64,000 bases of DNA from Onthophagus taurus. Its lineage: Eukaryota; Arthropoda; Insecta; Coleoptera; Scarabaeidae. How positions within the stretch are numbered: the stretch's first letter is position 1; each line of letters begins with the position of its first letter. Positions 10,307-21,800 of the stretch are shown here, piece by piece. The DNA lies in assembly GCF_036711975.1 (NCBI RefSeq), contig NC_091968.1, positions 6,014,001 to 6,078,000 of the forward strand, given 5' to 3'. A program made the position numbers and the translations under genes. The notes beneath the pieces were generated by a model, which saw only the letters and a list, made by a program, of their open reading frames with translations, had not been told where the DNA came from and made no database searches.

Positions 10307-10720
10307 TTTTTAGCACATACGACTCCAGGACATGTATAGAAAATATCACAGGATACTTCAACTGATGACAAAGACAGCAGATAATTCCAGTCAATACTCA
10401 AAACTAATACTGGGCGTCTCGGTATATATTCTAGTTTTCCCAATCTAAAGAGGTTATAGTTTTAAAAGAATTTTGTTATAAAAAAAAACAGTGAATCATC
10501 TTGTTTATTTTTTATTCATCTTAGTCATCTTAAATTATCTAAATTCGCTACAAATATCTAAATAATCAACGATAAAAACGCCAAAAACGTTAAGATAAGA
10601 TACCCACACAGAATAAAAACTAAAATAAAATCTCGAAATCAGTTCACATCGTCACGTTTACAAGAAAATAAGTTTTAAATTGTTAATTAATTTAAAATTT
10701 TGAATTAAAATTGGTTAAAA
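10307..10720. other. Non-coding stretch upstream of the small ORF
   Basis: AT-rich with no recognisable repeat or reading frame. It could hold the promoter and 5' leader of the ORF at 10721. Confidence 0.3.
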
Positions 10721-10873
10721 ATGGACGAGAAATCATCGAGATCCAACAGAAGATCATCTCCACCTCCTTACACCGAATCAACAACTTCGATTCAACATTT
10801 GGGGATTAACGCCAGCCCAGATGATGATAAAAAAGACGGAAAATGCGTTTGTGTGGTTTGTACTATCTTATAA
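10721..10873 (+). CDS. Small protein (50 aa) with a PPPY motif and a CaaX-like C-terminus
   Basis: ATG in a good insect context (AAAAATGG) opens a 50-codon frame ended by TAA at 10871-10873. Residues 1-13 are basic and Ser-rich; residues 14-17 are Pro-Pro-Pro-Tyr, a WW-domain ligand; an Asp/Lys-rich hinge follows; the last ten residues are Lys-Cys-Val-Cys-Val-Val-Cys-Thr-Ile-Leu. Cys-Thr-Ile-Leu-stop fits a CaaX prenylation box (geranylgeranyl type because X is Leu), and the two cysteines before it could be palmitoylated. I infer a small peripheral membrane adaptor. An AATAAA lies about 45 bp downstream. It is convergent with the guanylyl cyclase gene, whose stop is only 73 bp away. I do not recognise the gene; it could also be one exon of a larger one. 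Confidence 0.5.
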   Translation: MDEKSSRSNRRSSPPPYTESTTSIQHLGINASPDDDKKDGKCVCVVCTIL

Positions 10874-10945
10874 AATCTAATGGTGCAAAATACATCTTAT
10901 TATTTTTGTATTCATGAATAAATATAAAATTATTTTGAAAACGAT

Positions 10946-13900
10946 TTAATTTTTTTCTTCCTTTTCGAAGATAAAAAAAGTTTCCACGTCTCCTTTTCCC
11001 TATAAAAAAATAATCGTAATAAAGTTATTAATTTCATAAAAAATTAAAAAAAGCTTTTAAAGGGGATAAAAATGGAGTTGATTTACCTTTAACATGATTA
11101 GCCCTCGACTTTGAATCACGTAGTCGTCCTCTGGGAGTAATATTTTCGTTCCAAGAGAAATGTGAACCATCCCAGGCTAAAACGTAACAAGATTTATTTG
11201 AATTAATCCTTTTAAAAAAATAAAAATTTAAATTACAACACTCGAAGATTGCATTCTTGAAGCTGTATTAACCGTATCACCAAAAAAGCAATATCTAGGT
11301 ACTTTTATACCAACAACTCCGGCAACGCTTGGTCCTGAATGAATCCCTAAAACATTTGTTTCAACTTAAATTAATCTTAATTTTAATTGTTTTACCAATT
11401 TTAACCTCGACACCACCCCCGCTTGGCATCAACAATTCTTTAACGTTCTTAATCAAACTCAAGGAAAAATCGCAAACGTTCTTAGCGTGTTCTTTGGTTT
11501 TTTCTGGAGCCCCAGAGACCGCCATATAAATTTGCCCAACCGTTTCGACTTTATACACATGAAATTTATCCATCAAAGCGTCAAAACATGAAAACACCGC
11601 GTTCATCGATGAAACGACATCCATCGCATCTTGAACCGTTTCGGAACTAAATCCGACAAGTTCGCAAAACATAATTGTGACGGCATCGAAGGATTCGCAA
11701 GTGCTTAAAGATGAGGCGCCGTGTCGAAGACGATCGGCGACGGTTTTCGGGATCATGGAGTATAAAAGTTCGTCCCCTTTACATTTCCATTCGTCTAAAA
11801 GTTCGTAGTTTGCTTCGAGTTCTAAAGCGCGTTGTTCCGCTTTATCGAACATTAATTCTAATTTGGAGTTGTGTTGCCATCCTGCCATAACCATTTCTCG
11901 GCTCATTCCGTGTGGGTTTAAGTCGGTTAAGTATAAACCGAGTTCGGGAAGTTCTTCCATATCGCATATACTGGACAAAAAAAAATTAAAAAACTTAAAT
12001 TATACGATATTATAGTATACGAGGTTAATTTTATTTTTAACTCAAAGTTGATATAATCCAATACATTTAAGCTTATGTAGGAAGGTTGTAGCTTCATTTT
12101 AATGTATAAATCGTTTCATAACTCTTAAAAATAAGGTGAAAACGATTTTGTGAAAATCTAGAATTTTTATTCGTTTTAGGATAAGTTATAAATTGTTATT
12201 ACACTTTTTAACTTTTATCTCAAGATTTCTATAATCAAAAATAATTAAGTTTATATACGGTCTTGAAGAGGAAGGTTTTAGCTTCAATTTGAAGTATAAA
12301 TCGTTTCATAACTCCTAAAAATAACGAGAATACGATTTTTTGAAAATCCTGAATTTTTATTCGTATTAGAATAATTTAAAAATTGTGACTTCACCTTTTA
12401 ACTTTTATCTCAAGATTTTTATAATCAAAAGTATTTAAGTTTATAGACAGTCTTATAAAGGAAGGCTTCGGCTTCATTTTAATGTATAAATCGTTTCATA
12501 ATTGCTAAAAATAAGATCAAGACGATTTTTTGAAAATCCTGAATATTCATTCCTTTTAGGATTAGTTAAAAATTGTTGCTTCACTTATTAATTTTTATTG
12601 AGTTTGACCACGGTCTTGAAGAGAAAGATTTCAGCTTCAATTTGAAATATAAATCGTTCTATAACTCCTAAAAATAAGGACGATACGATTTTTTGAAAAT
12701 CGTGAATTTTTATTCGTTTTAGGTTAAGTTATAAATTATTACCGCACATTTTAACTTTTATCTCAAGATTTTCATAACCAAAAACTATTAAGTTTATATA
12801 CGGTCGTGAAGAGGAAGGTTTCAGCTTCAATTTGAAGTATAAATCGTTTCATAACTCCTAAAAATAAAGACAATACGATTTTTTGAAAATTTTAAATTTT
12901 TATTCGTATTAGAATAAGTTAAAAATTGTGACTATACCTTTTAACTTTTATCTCAAGATTTTTATAATCAAAAGTATTTAAGTTTATACACAGTCTTATA
13001 AAGGAAGGCTTCAGCTTCATTTTAATGTATATATCGTTTCATAATTCCTAAAAATAAGGTCAAGACGATTTTTTGAAAATCCTGAATTTTCATTCCTTTT
13101 AGGTTTAGTTAAAAATTGTTACTTCACTTATTAATTTTTATCTCAAAATTTTTATAATTAAAAGCAATTACGTTTGACCACGGCCTTGAAGAGAAAGATT
13201 TCAGCTTCAATTTGAAATATAAATCGTTCTATAACTCCTAAAAATAAGGACGATACGATTTTTTGAAAATCGTGAATTTTTATTCGTTTTAGGTTAAGTT
13301 ATAAATTATTACCGCACATTTTAACTTTTATCTCAAGATTTTTATAACCAAAAACTATTAAGTTTATATACGGTCTTGAAGAGGAAGGTTTCAGCTTCAA
13401 TTTGAAGTATAAGTCATTTCATTACACCTAAAAATATTCATAACATTTTAGGTTAAGTTAAAAATTGCTACTTTATATATTGTTACTTATTTTTTAACTT
13501 TTATCTCAAGATTTTTATAATCAAAAACAATTAAATTTATTATGTGTTGCAATTAAATGAAATTTTGAATATAGAAATATAACACAGATGTGACCTTTAC
13601 ACTTGCATAAGATTTAATTTATATCAGTACCGGTTTCGAAGTTTTCACTCCATCATCAGCTGAAAACTATACAGAGAGCGTAACTATTAAAAAAAAACAA
13701 AAAATATATTAAAATATAAAAAAAATATAAACAAATATAGAAAATATAACGAAATCAGTCAGAAAGTGAAGCCTACAGATTGTAATATTAAAGAATTTAA
13801 GAAGGAAGGTTGAACATTTAAATTTTGAAAGAAATTCTGAATATAAAATTGCGTCGTTATTAAAATTTAAAATGGACGAAGTAATAAAAACGTGGTGCGT

Positions 13901-16900
13901 TATGACAATATTACAAAGGGATCTAAAAATTAATGTAAAAACAAGTTAGAAAACAATCAATCAAATATAGAATAAACTTACTATCTGATGGTTACATATG
14001 AAAATTTGAAAATTACAGCAAATGACCTATTAACGATTAAAGGTGACCATCTCAGCGGAACGAGAAGAAGAGACTGGAAACTAGACCAAAAAAATATTGA
14101 ACATAATAAAACCGGAAAAACACGCAAAAAATTAAATTTTTCAGTTGAAATTATTCAAATATGAAAAGATAGGTTTACGGAAGAGTTGAAGTTGTTCAAA
14201 GAAGTTGTGAAAAAAATTCTGAATTTTATATTCAGAATTTATTTCAAAATTTAAGTTTTCAACATTTCAAACCTTCTTTAATGTTGCAATCTGTAGGCTT
14301 CACTTTCTGACAGAGAGTATTTCGTTATATTTTTTTTTGTATTTTTATATGTTTTTTGTTTTTTTTATATTTTCTATATTTTCATATTTTTACATATTTT
14401 TTATATCTATTACATAATTTAATAATTGTTACCCCCTCTGTATAGTTTTCAGCTGATGATGAAGTGAAAACTTCGAAACCTATGGTACTGATATAAATTA
14501 AATCTTATGCAAGCGTAAAGGTCACATTTGCGTTTTATTTCTATATTCAAAATTAAATTTATATACGGTCATGAAGAGGAAAGTTTCAGCTTCAATTTGA
14601 AGTATAAATCGTTTCATAACTCCTAAAAATAAGGACAACACGATTTTTAAAAATTTTTGAATTTTCATTCGTTTTAGGTTATGTTATAAATTCTTATTTT
14701 ACTTTTTAAGTTTTATCTCAAGATTTTTATAACCAAAAGCAATTAAGTTTATAGACGGTCTTGATGAGGAAGCTTTCAGCTTCAATTTCAAGCATAAATC
14801 GTTTCATAATTCCTGAAAATAAGGACAATACAATTTTTTGAAAATCTTGAATTTTTATTCATATTAGGTTAAGTTAAAAATTGTTATTTCACTTTTTAAT
14901 TTTTATCTCAAGATTTTTATAATCAAAAGTATTTAAAATTATATACGGTCTTGAAGAGGAAGGTTTCAGCTTCAATTTGTTGTATAAATCGTTTGATATC
15001 ACCTAAAAGTAAGGACAATATGATTTATTGAAAATGCTGAATTTTTATTCGATTTAGTATAAGTTAAAAATTGTGACTTCACCTTTTAACTTTTATCTCA
15101 AGATTTTTATAATGAAAAGTATTATAGTTTATACACGGTCATAAAGAGGAAGGTTTCGGCTTCAATTTAAAGTGTAAATCGTTTCATAACTCCTAAAAAT
15201 AACGACAATACGATTTTTTGAAAATCTTGAATTTTTATTCGTTTTAGGATAAGTTAAAAATTGTGACTTCACTTTTTAACTATTATCTCAGGATTTTTAT
15301 AATGAAAAGTATTAAAGTTTATACACGGTCATGAAGAGGAAGGATTCAGCTTCAATTTGGAGTATAAATCGTTTCATCACTCCTAAAAATAAGGACAATA
15401 CGATTTTTTAAAAATCTTGAATTTTTATTCGTTTTAGGTTAAGTTAAAAATTGTTACTTCACTTTTTAATTCTAATTTCAAGATTTTTATAATAAAAAGT
15501 ATTTAAGCTTATATACGGTCTTGAAGAGAAAGGTTTTAGCTTCAATTTGATGTATAAATCGTTTCATAACTCCTAAAAATAAGGACAATATGATTTTTTG
15601 AAAATCTTGAATTTTTATTCGTTTTAGGATAACTTAAAAATTGTGACTTCACTTTTTAAATATTATCTCAAGACTTTTATAATGAAAAGTATTAAAGTTT
15701 ATACACGATCATGAAGAGGAAGGTTTCAGCTTCAATTTGAAGTATAAATCGTTTCATAATTCCAAAAAGTAAGGACAATACGATTTTTTGAAAATCTTGA
15801 ATTTTTATTCGTTTTAGGTTAAGTTAAAAATTGTTACTTCACTTTTTAACTATTATCTCAAGATTTTTATAATAAAAGTATTAAAGTTTATACACGGCCA
15901 TGAAGAGGAAGGTTTCAGCTTCAATTTGAAGTATGAATCGTTTCATAATTCCAAAAGATAAGAATAATACGATTTTTTGAAAATCTAGAAATTTTATTCG
16001 ATTTAGGTTAAGTTAAAAATTGTTACTTCACTTTTTAACTTTTATCTCAAAATTTTTATAACCAAAAACAATTAAGTTAATATACGGTCTTGAAGAGCAA
16101 GGCTTCAGCTTCAACTTGAAGTATAAATCGTTTCATAACTCCTAAAAATAAGGACAATACGATTTTTTGAAAGTCTTGAATTTTTATTCGTTTTAGGATA
16201 AGTTAAAAATTGTGACTTCACTTTTTAACTATTATCTCAAAATTTTTATAACCAAAAACAATTAAGTTAATATACGGTCTTGAAGAGCAAGGCTTCAGCT
16301 TCAATTTGAAGTATGAATCGTTTCATAACTCCAAAAGATAAGGATAATACGATTTTTTGAAAATCTAGAATTTTTATTCGATTTAGATTAAGTTAAAAAT
16401 TGTTACTTCACTTTTTAACTTTTATCTCAAAATTTTTATAACCAAAAACAATTAAGTTTATACACGGTCTTGAAGAGGAAGGTTTCAGCTTCAGTTTGAA
16501 GTATAAATCGTTTTATAACTTTTTATTCTTTATCTCAAGATTTTTATAATCAAAAGCATTTAAATTCATACACGACCTTGAAGAGTCTCAATTCCTATAA
16601 ATCATCAATTTTTATCCATTTTTTAATTAACTTAGCACACATTATGTAGCACAAACACACCATTAACATAATTAATGCATTATATATGTTTAGATTAGAT
16701 TAAATTATTATCAAAATAAAAGATAAAATTTCTTACAGCGGGCTACACAAGAAGATAATCAAATTAATCTCTTGAATATATCTCATTTGTCCCCGTAACA
16801 AGATGTTTTTCAACCCCAAATTGCTATCTTTTCTCAGTTGATACGGTGAAATTGGGCGATCTTTTTTTAAAACAACCGTTTCTTCAGCCGGCTTTAAAGT

Positions 16901-18393
16901 ATCCTCAATAACCACGGTACTCGCTCTTAAAAATTCTAATTCAAACATTACAGATTGAAGTTGTAGCGCCTAAAGAAATATGAATTAATGTTTATATAAA
17001 AAAATTATTAAAAAAAATACATTTGTCCACGAAAAATCAATTCCTTTTGGTCTCCTAAATCGAAAATGTTTTGAAACTTGATTACCCAACATTGATTTAT
17101 TTCCGGTGGAAACATCAATTAACTTTTGCCCCACTGCTGCAATGTTTAAATTGGGGTCAATCATTATTCCAAAAGGGAATAATTTTAAGAGTAAATCACA
17201 TGATACTGGGGAAAATTGTGATTCGATTCGAGCCAACCGTTTTTGATTCCATTCCATCTAAAAACAATTAATCTTCAAAGTTATTAGGTATATTAATAAA
17301 TAAAACTTGCATAAGATTTATTGTCAAAATTCAATCGGAATTTAACATTAACACCATGCCCCTTCTCATTTAATTGCACATCCAATATTTTGACCTCTAA
17401 ATCTAAATTAAAAACGGTTCTTGAGATTTCTTGAAGCTGACCAACGAGGTATTGAATATATCCTTGTCGAGAGCTCCTATAAATTAAAACGCAACCTTTT
17501 TCATCGACGTGGGTAACACACATTGAAGGACTTTTCATTTTTGGGTAAGATAATCTGAATCGAATGTGAATGTTATCGACGCTTTCTAAGAATTCGGTGA
17601 AATATCTTCCGGTTGCTTTTATTGTTTCATCGTAACTAAAAGAAATTATTTCATTATTCTTTTACATTTAATTTAGATTTTACCAACCCAAAATGGCTAA
17701 AATAACGAACGAAACATCGCCCAAAAAAATTCATAAAATTATCGTACGATTGACAAGTTACACTTTCGCAAGCTTTTGCTATCGATGACATAATTTCATC
17801 TGGGTAAACTTGATGGGTGTTAAAAACCGTGAATTTACAACCGGCCATTTCGATAACTTCTTTCCACATATCTTCGCCATATTCAGCCTAAAAGATTAAT
17901 TTTTTTAGCTTGACACTAAAATTTATTGAAACAATGTTACTTAAAAGAGCAAAAACAATTTGTTTTTAAATGGCTTTATGACTGATTAAATTTTATTGAT
18001 GGTAACCCTTTTAAAGGCAACACTTATTATTGTTGTGAAGAATTATTGTTATTACATATTGTTATAATGAATCAAAATTGTTCTTTATATACGTGATTAG
18101 AAATTATAATTAAATGTAAAACGAAGGTAAGTAATTGTGTTGAATAGAATCGATGATATCTTAAGTAATTACATTCCATTGAAAATAGGATGAAAATGGA
18201 ATAAGAAACGTTACTCGACACGAACAAGAATATCTCGAGGGGTTATGAAGTCTTTATAGTAATTAATTGAGGATTTTGTCGTTCCCCAAATTCCAATTTG
18301 AAAGACTTAGTTTTATAATCAATAAGAATTTGTTGCAACAAAAAAACTTACTTGCAAGAAATGTTGGACACTCTCCAAAAGCATACCATACAT
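10946..18393 (-). CDS. Gyc89Db-like: Atypical soluble guanylyl cyclase, Gyc89Da/Gyc89Db-like (9 exons, 620 aa)
   Basis: Exons: 18352-18393, 17688-17887, 17311-17635, 17021-17257, 16737-16969, 11396-11970, 11240-11346, 11087-11176, 10946-10999; all phases agree. The protein starts Met-Tyr-Gly-Met-Leu and carries an H-NOX haem domain (about 1-190) with the proximal His in Asn-Ile-His and a Tyr-x-Ser-x-Arg motif. An H-NOXA/PAS region, a coiled-coil linker (Asp-Leu-Asn-Pro-His-Gly ...) and a class III cyclase domain follow. In the cyclase domain the guanine-side residues are kept (Lys-Val-Glu-Thr; Arg-Tyr-Cys; Asn-Thr-Ala-Ser-Arg). The two metal-binding Asp positions read Glu (Phe-Cys-Glu-Leu) and Gln (Val-Gly-Gln). 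The family converts GTP to cGMP in response to O2/NO; this subunit should need a Gyc88E-like partner. Intron 3 uses a GC donor (GCAAGT) and intron 5 (4.8 kb) is filled with satellite A. Confidence 0.92.
13621..13668 (-). ncRNA. Hammerhead-ribozyme-like motif (left arm)
   Basis: On the - strand: CTGATGA (complement of 13653-13659), one U, stem II GGAGT/ACTTC closed by GAAA (one G-U pair), GAAA, then ACCGGT with an A as the possible cleavage-site base, and CTGA pairing with TCAG before the core. One extra base between CTGATGA and stem II departs from the consensus and may reduce activity. Confidence 0.5.
14444..14494 (+). ncRNA. Hammerhead-ribozyme-like motif (right arm)
   Basis: TCAG (14449-14452) precedes CTGATGA (14453-14459). 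One U is followed by stem II GAAGT/ACTTC with a GAAA tetraloop. GAAA (14475-14478) then opens a stem III ACC-TAT-GGT, followed by A (possible cleavage after GTA) and CTGA (14488-14491), which pairs with TCAG. All three stems of a type I hammerhead can be drawn. The extra U after the core is the one irregularity. Activity is an inference. Confidence 0.55.
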
Positions 18394-18700
18394 TTTTCAA
18401 AACTTTTTAATCTTATAAAATCACACCAAGAAATCAATTTTCACTTCAAAAATTCACAATAGACTTTTTTAAATAAAGTTTATTTCTGTTCTTTTTGTAA
18501 CACAAGAGTTGGTGGTGGTGAACTGAAAGCGTTAACTCGACCGTATTTTTCAAACTGTACTATGTCCAAAGTGGATACTTTTCTGGGCTTCCCTACGCTT
18601 GCGTTCTCATCCACACGTGTGTGGGGGAGAACTATGGGGGCCAATTCTACTCTACTCTTTACAAGCTGAGCTTTAAATAGAACTCAAAATTATTTGATTA
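18394..18700 (-). promoter_or_regulatory. Putative promoter and 5' leader of the cyclase gene
   Basis: Upstream of the cyclase ATG lies the only non-repetitive, less AT-rich block for some distance. On the - strand it contains CTATTTAAAG (about 18670-18680), a possible TATA element about 280 bp before the start codon. This assignment rests on position and one weak motif only. Confidence 0.3.
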
Positions 18701-18899
18701 AAAAAAGATAAAAGGAAAAGACAAAAAATTAATTAATTAGATTTCAAAATAAGAAAATTTGTGATTAATTTGCATTAACAACGATTTATGGATAATGAAA
18801 TGTAGAAATCACATTTCGATTTCCAAAAAGCTTCGGTACAGAGTAATCGAGGAGATATTTCAGCCTCCAGAGGGATTTTCAGTAATCTTGACAACGAAT

Positions 18900-21800
18900 T
18901 TCTTATTCTAACTTTGCATTTTAAATTTTATCTCAAGATTTTTATAAGCAAAAATAATTAAGTTTATATGTGGCCTTGAAGATGATGGTTTCAGCTTCAA
19001 TTTTAAGTATAAATCGTTTCATAACTCCTAAAAAGAGGGGCAATACGATTTTTTGAAAATCTTGAATTTTTATTCAGTTTAGGTTAAGTTAAAAATTGTT
19101 ACTTCACTTTTTAATTTTTATCTCAAGATTTTTATAACCAAAAACAATTAAGTTTATATACGATCTTGAAGAGGAAGGTTTCAGCTTCAATTTGAAGTAT
19201 AAATCGTTTCATAATTCCTAAAAATAAGGACAATACGATTTTTTGAAGATCTTAAATTTTTATTCAGTTTAGGTTAAGTTAAAAATTGTTACTTCACTTT
19301 TTCATTGTTATCTCAAGATTTTTATCACCAAATACAATAAAATTTATACACGGTCTTGAAGAGGAAGGTTTCAGCTTCAATTTGAAGTATAAATCGTTTC
19401 ATAACTCTTAAAAATAAGGTCAAGACGTTTTTTTGAAAATCCTTAATTCTTATTCATTTTAGGTTAAGTTGAAAATTGTTACTTCACTTTTTAATTTTTA
19501 TCTCAAGATTTTTATAACCAAAAGTAATTAAGTTTATACACGATCTTGAAGAAGAAGATTTCAGCTTCAATTTGAAGTATAAATCGTATCATAATTTCTA
19601 AAAATAAGATCAAGACGATTTTCTGAAAATCCTGAATTTTTATTCCTTTTAGGTTTAGTTGAAAACTGTGACTTCACTTTTTAACTTTTATCTCAAGATT
19701 TCTATAATGAAAAGTATTAAAGTTTATATATGGTCTTGAAGAGGAAGGTTTCAGCTTCAATTTGAAGTATAAATTGTTTCATAACTCCTAAAAATAAGGA
19801 CAATACGATTTTTTGAAAATATTGAATTTTTATTCGTTTTAGGTTAAGTCAAAAACTGTTACTTTACATTTTAATTTTTATCTCAAGATTTTCATAATTA
19901 AAAATATTTAAGTTTATATACGGTCTTGAAGAGGAAGGCATCAGCTTCAATTTGAAGTATAAATCGTTTCATAATTCCTAAAAATAAGGACAACACGATT
20001 TTTTGAAATCTTGAATTTTTATTCGTTTTAGGTTAAGTTAAAAATTGTTACTTCACATTTTAACTTTAATCTTAAAATTTCGATAATCAAAAACAATTAA
20101 CTTTATACACGGTCTTGAAGAGTATGGTTTCAGCTTCAATTCGAAGTATAAATCGTTCCATAACTTAAAAAAATAAAGACAATACGATTTTGTGAAAATC
20201 TTGAATTTTTATTCGTTTTAGGTTATATTAAAAATTGTTACTTCACTTTTTAATTTTTATCTCAAGATTTTTATAACAAAAAGTAATTAAGTTTATACAC
20301 GGTCTTGAAGAGGAAGATTTCAGCTTCAATTTGAAGTATAAATCGTTTCATAATTTCTAAAAATAAGATCAAAAAAATTTTCTGAAAATCCTGAATGTTT
20401 ATTATTCCTTTTAGGTTTTGTTGAAAATTGTGACTTCACTTTTTAACTTTTATCTCAAAATTTCTATAATGAAAAGTATTAAAGTTTATATATGGTCTTG
20501 AAGAGGAAGGTTTCAGCTTCAATTTGAAGTATAAATTGTTTCATAACTCCTAAAAATAAGGACAATACGATTTTTTGAAAATATTGAATTTTTATTCGTT
20601 TTAGGTTAAGTCAAAAATTGTTACTTTACATTTTAATTTTTATCTCAAGATTTTCATAATTAAAAATATTTAAGTTTATATACGGTCTTGAAGAGGAAGG
20701 CATCAGCTTCAATTTGAAGTATAAGTCGTTTCATAATTCCTAAAAATAAGGACAATACGATTTTTTGAAAATCTTGAATGTTTATTCGTTTTAGGTTAAG
20801 TTAAAACTTGTTTCTTGACTTTTTAACTTTTACCTCAAGATTTTTATAATCAAAAACAATCACGTATATATACGGCCGTGAAGAGGAAGGTTTTAGCTTC
20901 AATATAAAGTATAAATCGTTTCATAACTCCTAAAAATAAGGACAATACGATTTTTTGAAAATCTTAAATTTCTATGTTTTAGGTGGAGTTAAATTTTTAC
21001 TTCACATTTTAACTTTTATCTCAAGATTGTTATAACCAAAAATCATTAATATTATTACTTCCTATCTTGTTAGAATAATTTAAATAATTTAAAAAAATTG
21101 TTTAAAAGCTATTTATTATTATTATTTATTATTTAAAAATTTTATTTTTATTTCAAAAATAAAATAACCGCTGTTGTGAATAACATAAAAGGAAGGTACA
21201 ACACAAAATTAGAAACATTTTTGACAATAATTAACAACAGAGAATTTAAGAAAACGATTATAAATAAGATGAATCCAGATTATGAAAATTAAAAGTAAAA
21301 TTGACGTGGCTAAAGCTCCTGAAGATGACTAAAAACAGTTGAAAGCGGTTGAGCCGAAAACAAAATTTATCCATCTCAAAAACAAAGTTTTTTATTCACC
21401 TAATTATAATTCCTAAAAATAAGGAGAAGACGATTTTTTAAAAATCTTGAATTTTTATACGTTTTAGATTAAGTTAAAAATTGTTTCTTCACTTTTTAAC
21501 TTTCAACTCAAGATGTTTATAACCAAAAACAATTAAGTTATGTACCGTCTTAAAGAGGAAGGTTTCAGCTTCAGTTTAAAGTATAAATCGTTTTATAACC
21601 CCTAAAAATAAAGAAGATACGATTTTTTGAAAATCTTGAATTTTTATTCATTTTAGGTTAAGTTAAAAATTGTTACTTCACTTTATAATTTTTATATCAA
21701 TATATTTATGATCAAAAAAATTTAAGTTTATATACGGTCGTGAAAAGGAAGGTTTCAGCTTCAATTTGAAGTATAAATCGTTTCATAATTCTTAAAAATA

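Larger units (their letters stand above)
13542..14546. mobile_element. Fold-back element in satellite A with a hammerhead-like motif at each end
   Basis: Inverted arms of about 110 bp carry TTTGAATATAGAAATA, ATGTGACCTTTACACTTG and a block resembling a hammerhead ribozyme. They flank an AT-rich, non-coding centre of about 750 bp. The satellite phrase ATTAAATTTAT occurs on both sides (about 13531-13541 and 14547-14557), consistent with an 11-bp target duplication. The left arm has about 25 bp outside the inverted repeat. It may be a non-autonomous Penelope-like or retrozyme-like element; no protein evidence supports either. Confidence 0.65.
12030..16600 (+). repeat. Satellite A, array 1 (inside cyclase intron 5)
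   Basis: A tandem array of a roughly 190-bp monomer, with landmarks TTTCAGCTTCAATTTGAAGT, ATAAATCGTTTCATAA, CGATTTTTTGAAAATC and TTTTATCTCAAGATTTTTAT. The phrase CAGCTTCAA recurs at 15727, 15916, 16106 and 16296 (steps of 189-190). Around 12.6-13.2 kb a diverged monomer variant recurs after 571 bp, indicating a three-monomer higher-order repeat. The array is broken by a fold-back element at 13542-14546. Because it lies in an intron, it is transcribed with the cyclase pre-mRNA. Confidence 0.95.

Noticed and set aside
10350-10380. CTGATGA at 10.35 kb as another hammerhead
   Set aside because: The following bases do not form a stem II and no GAAA follows.
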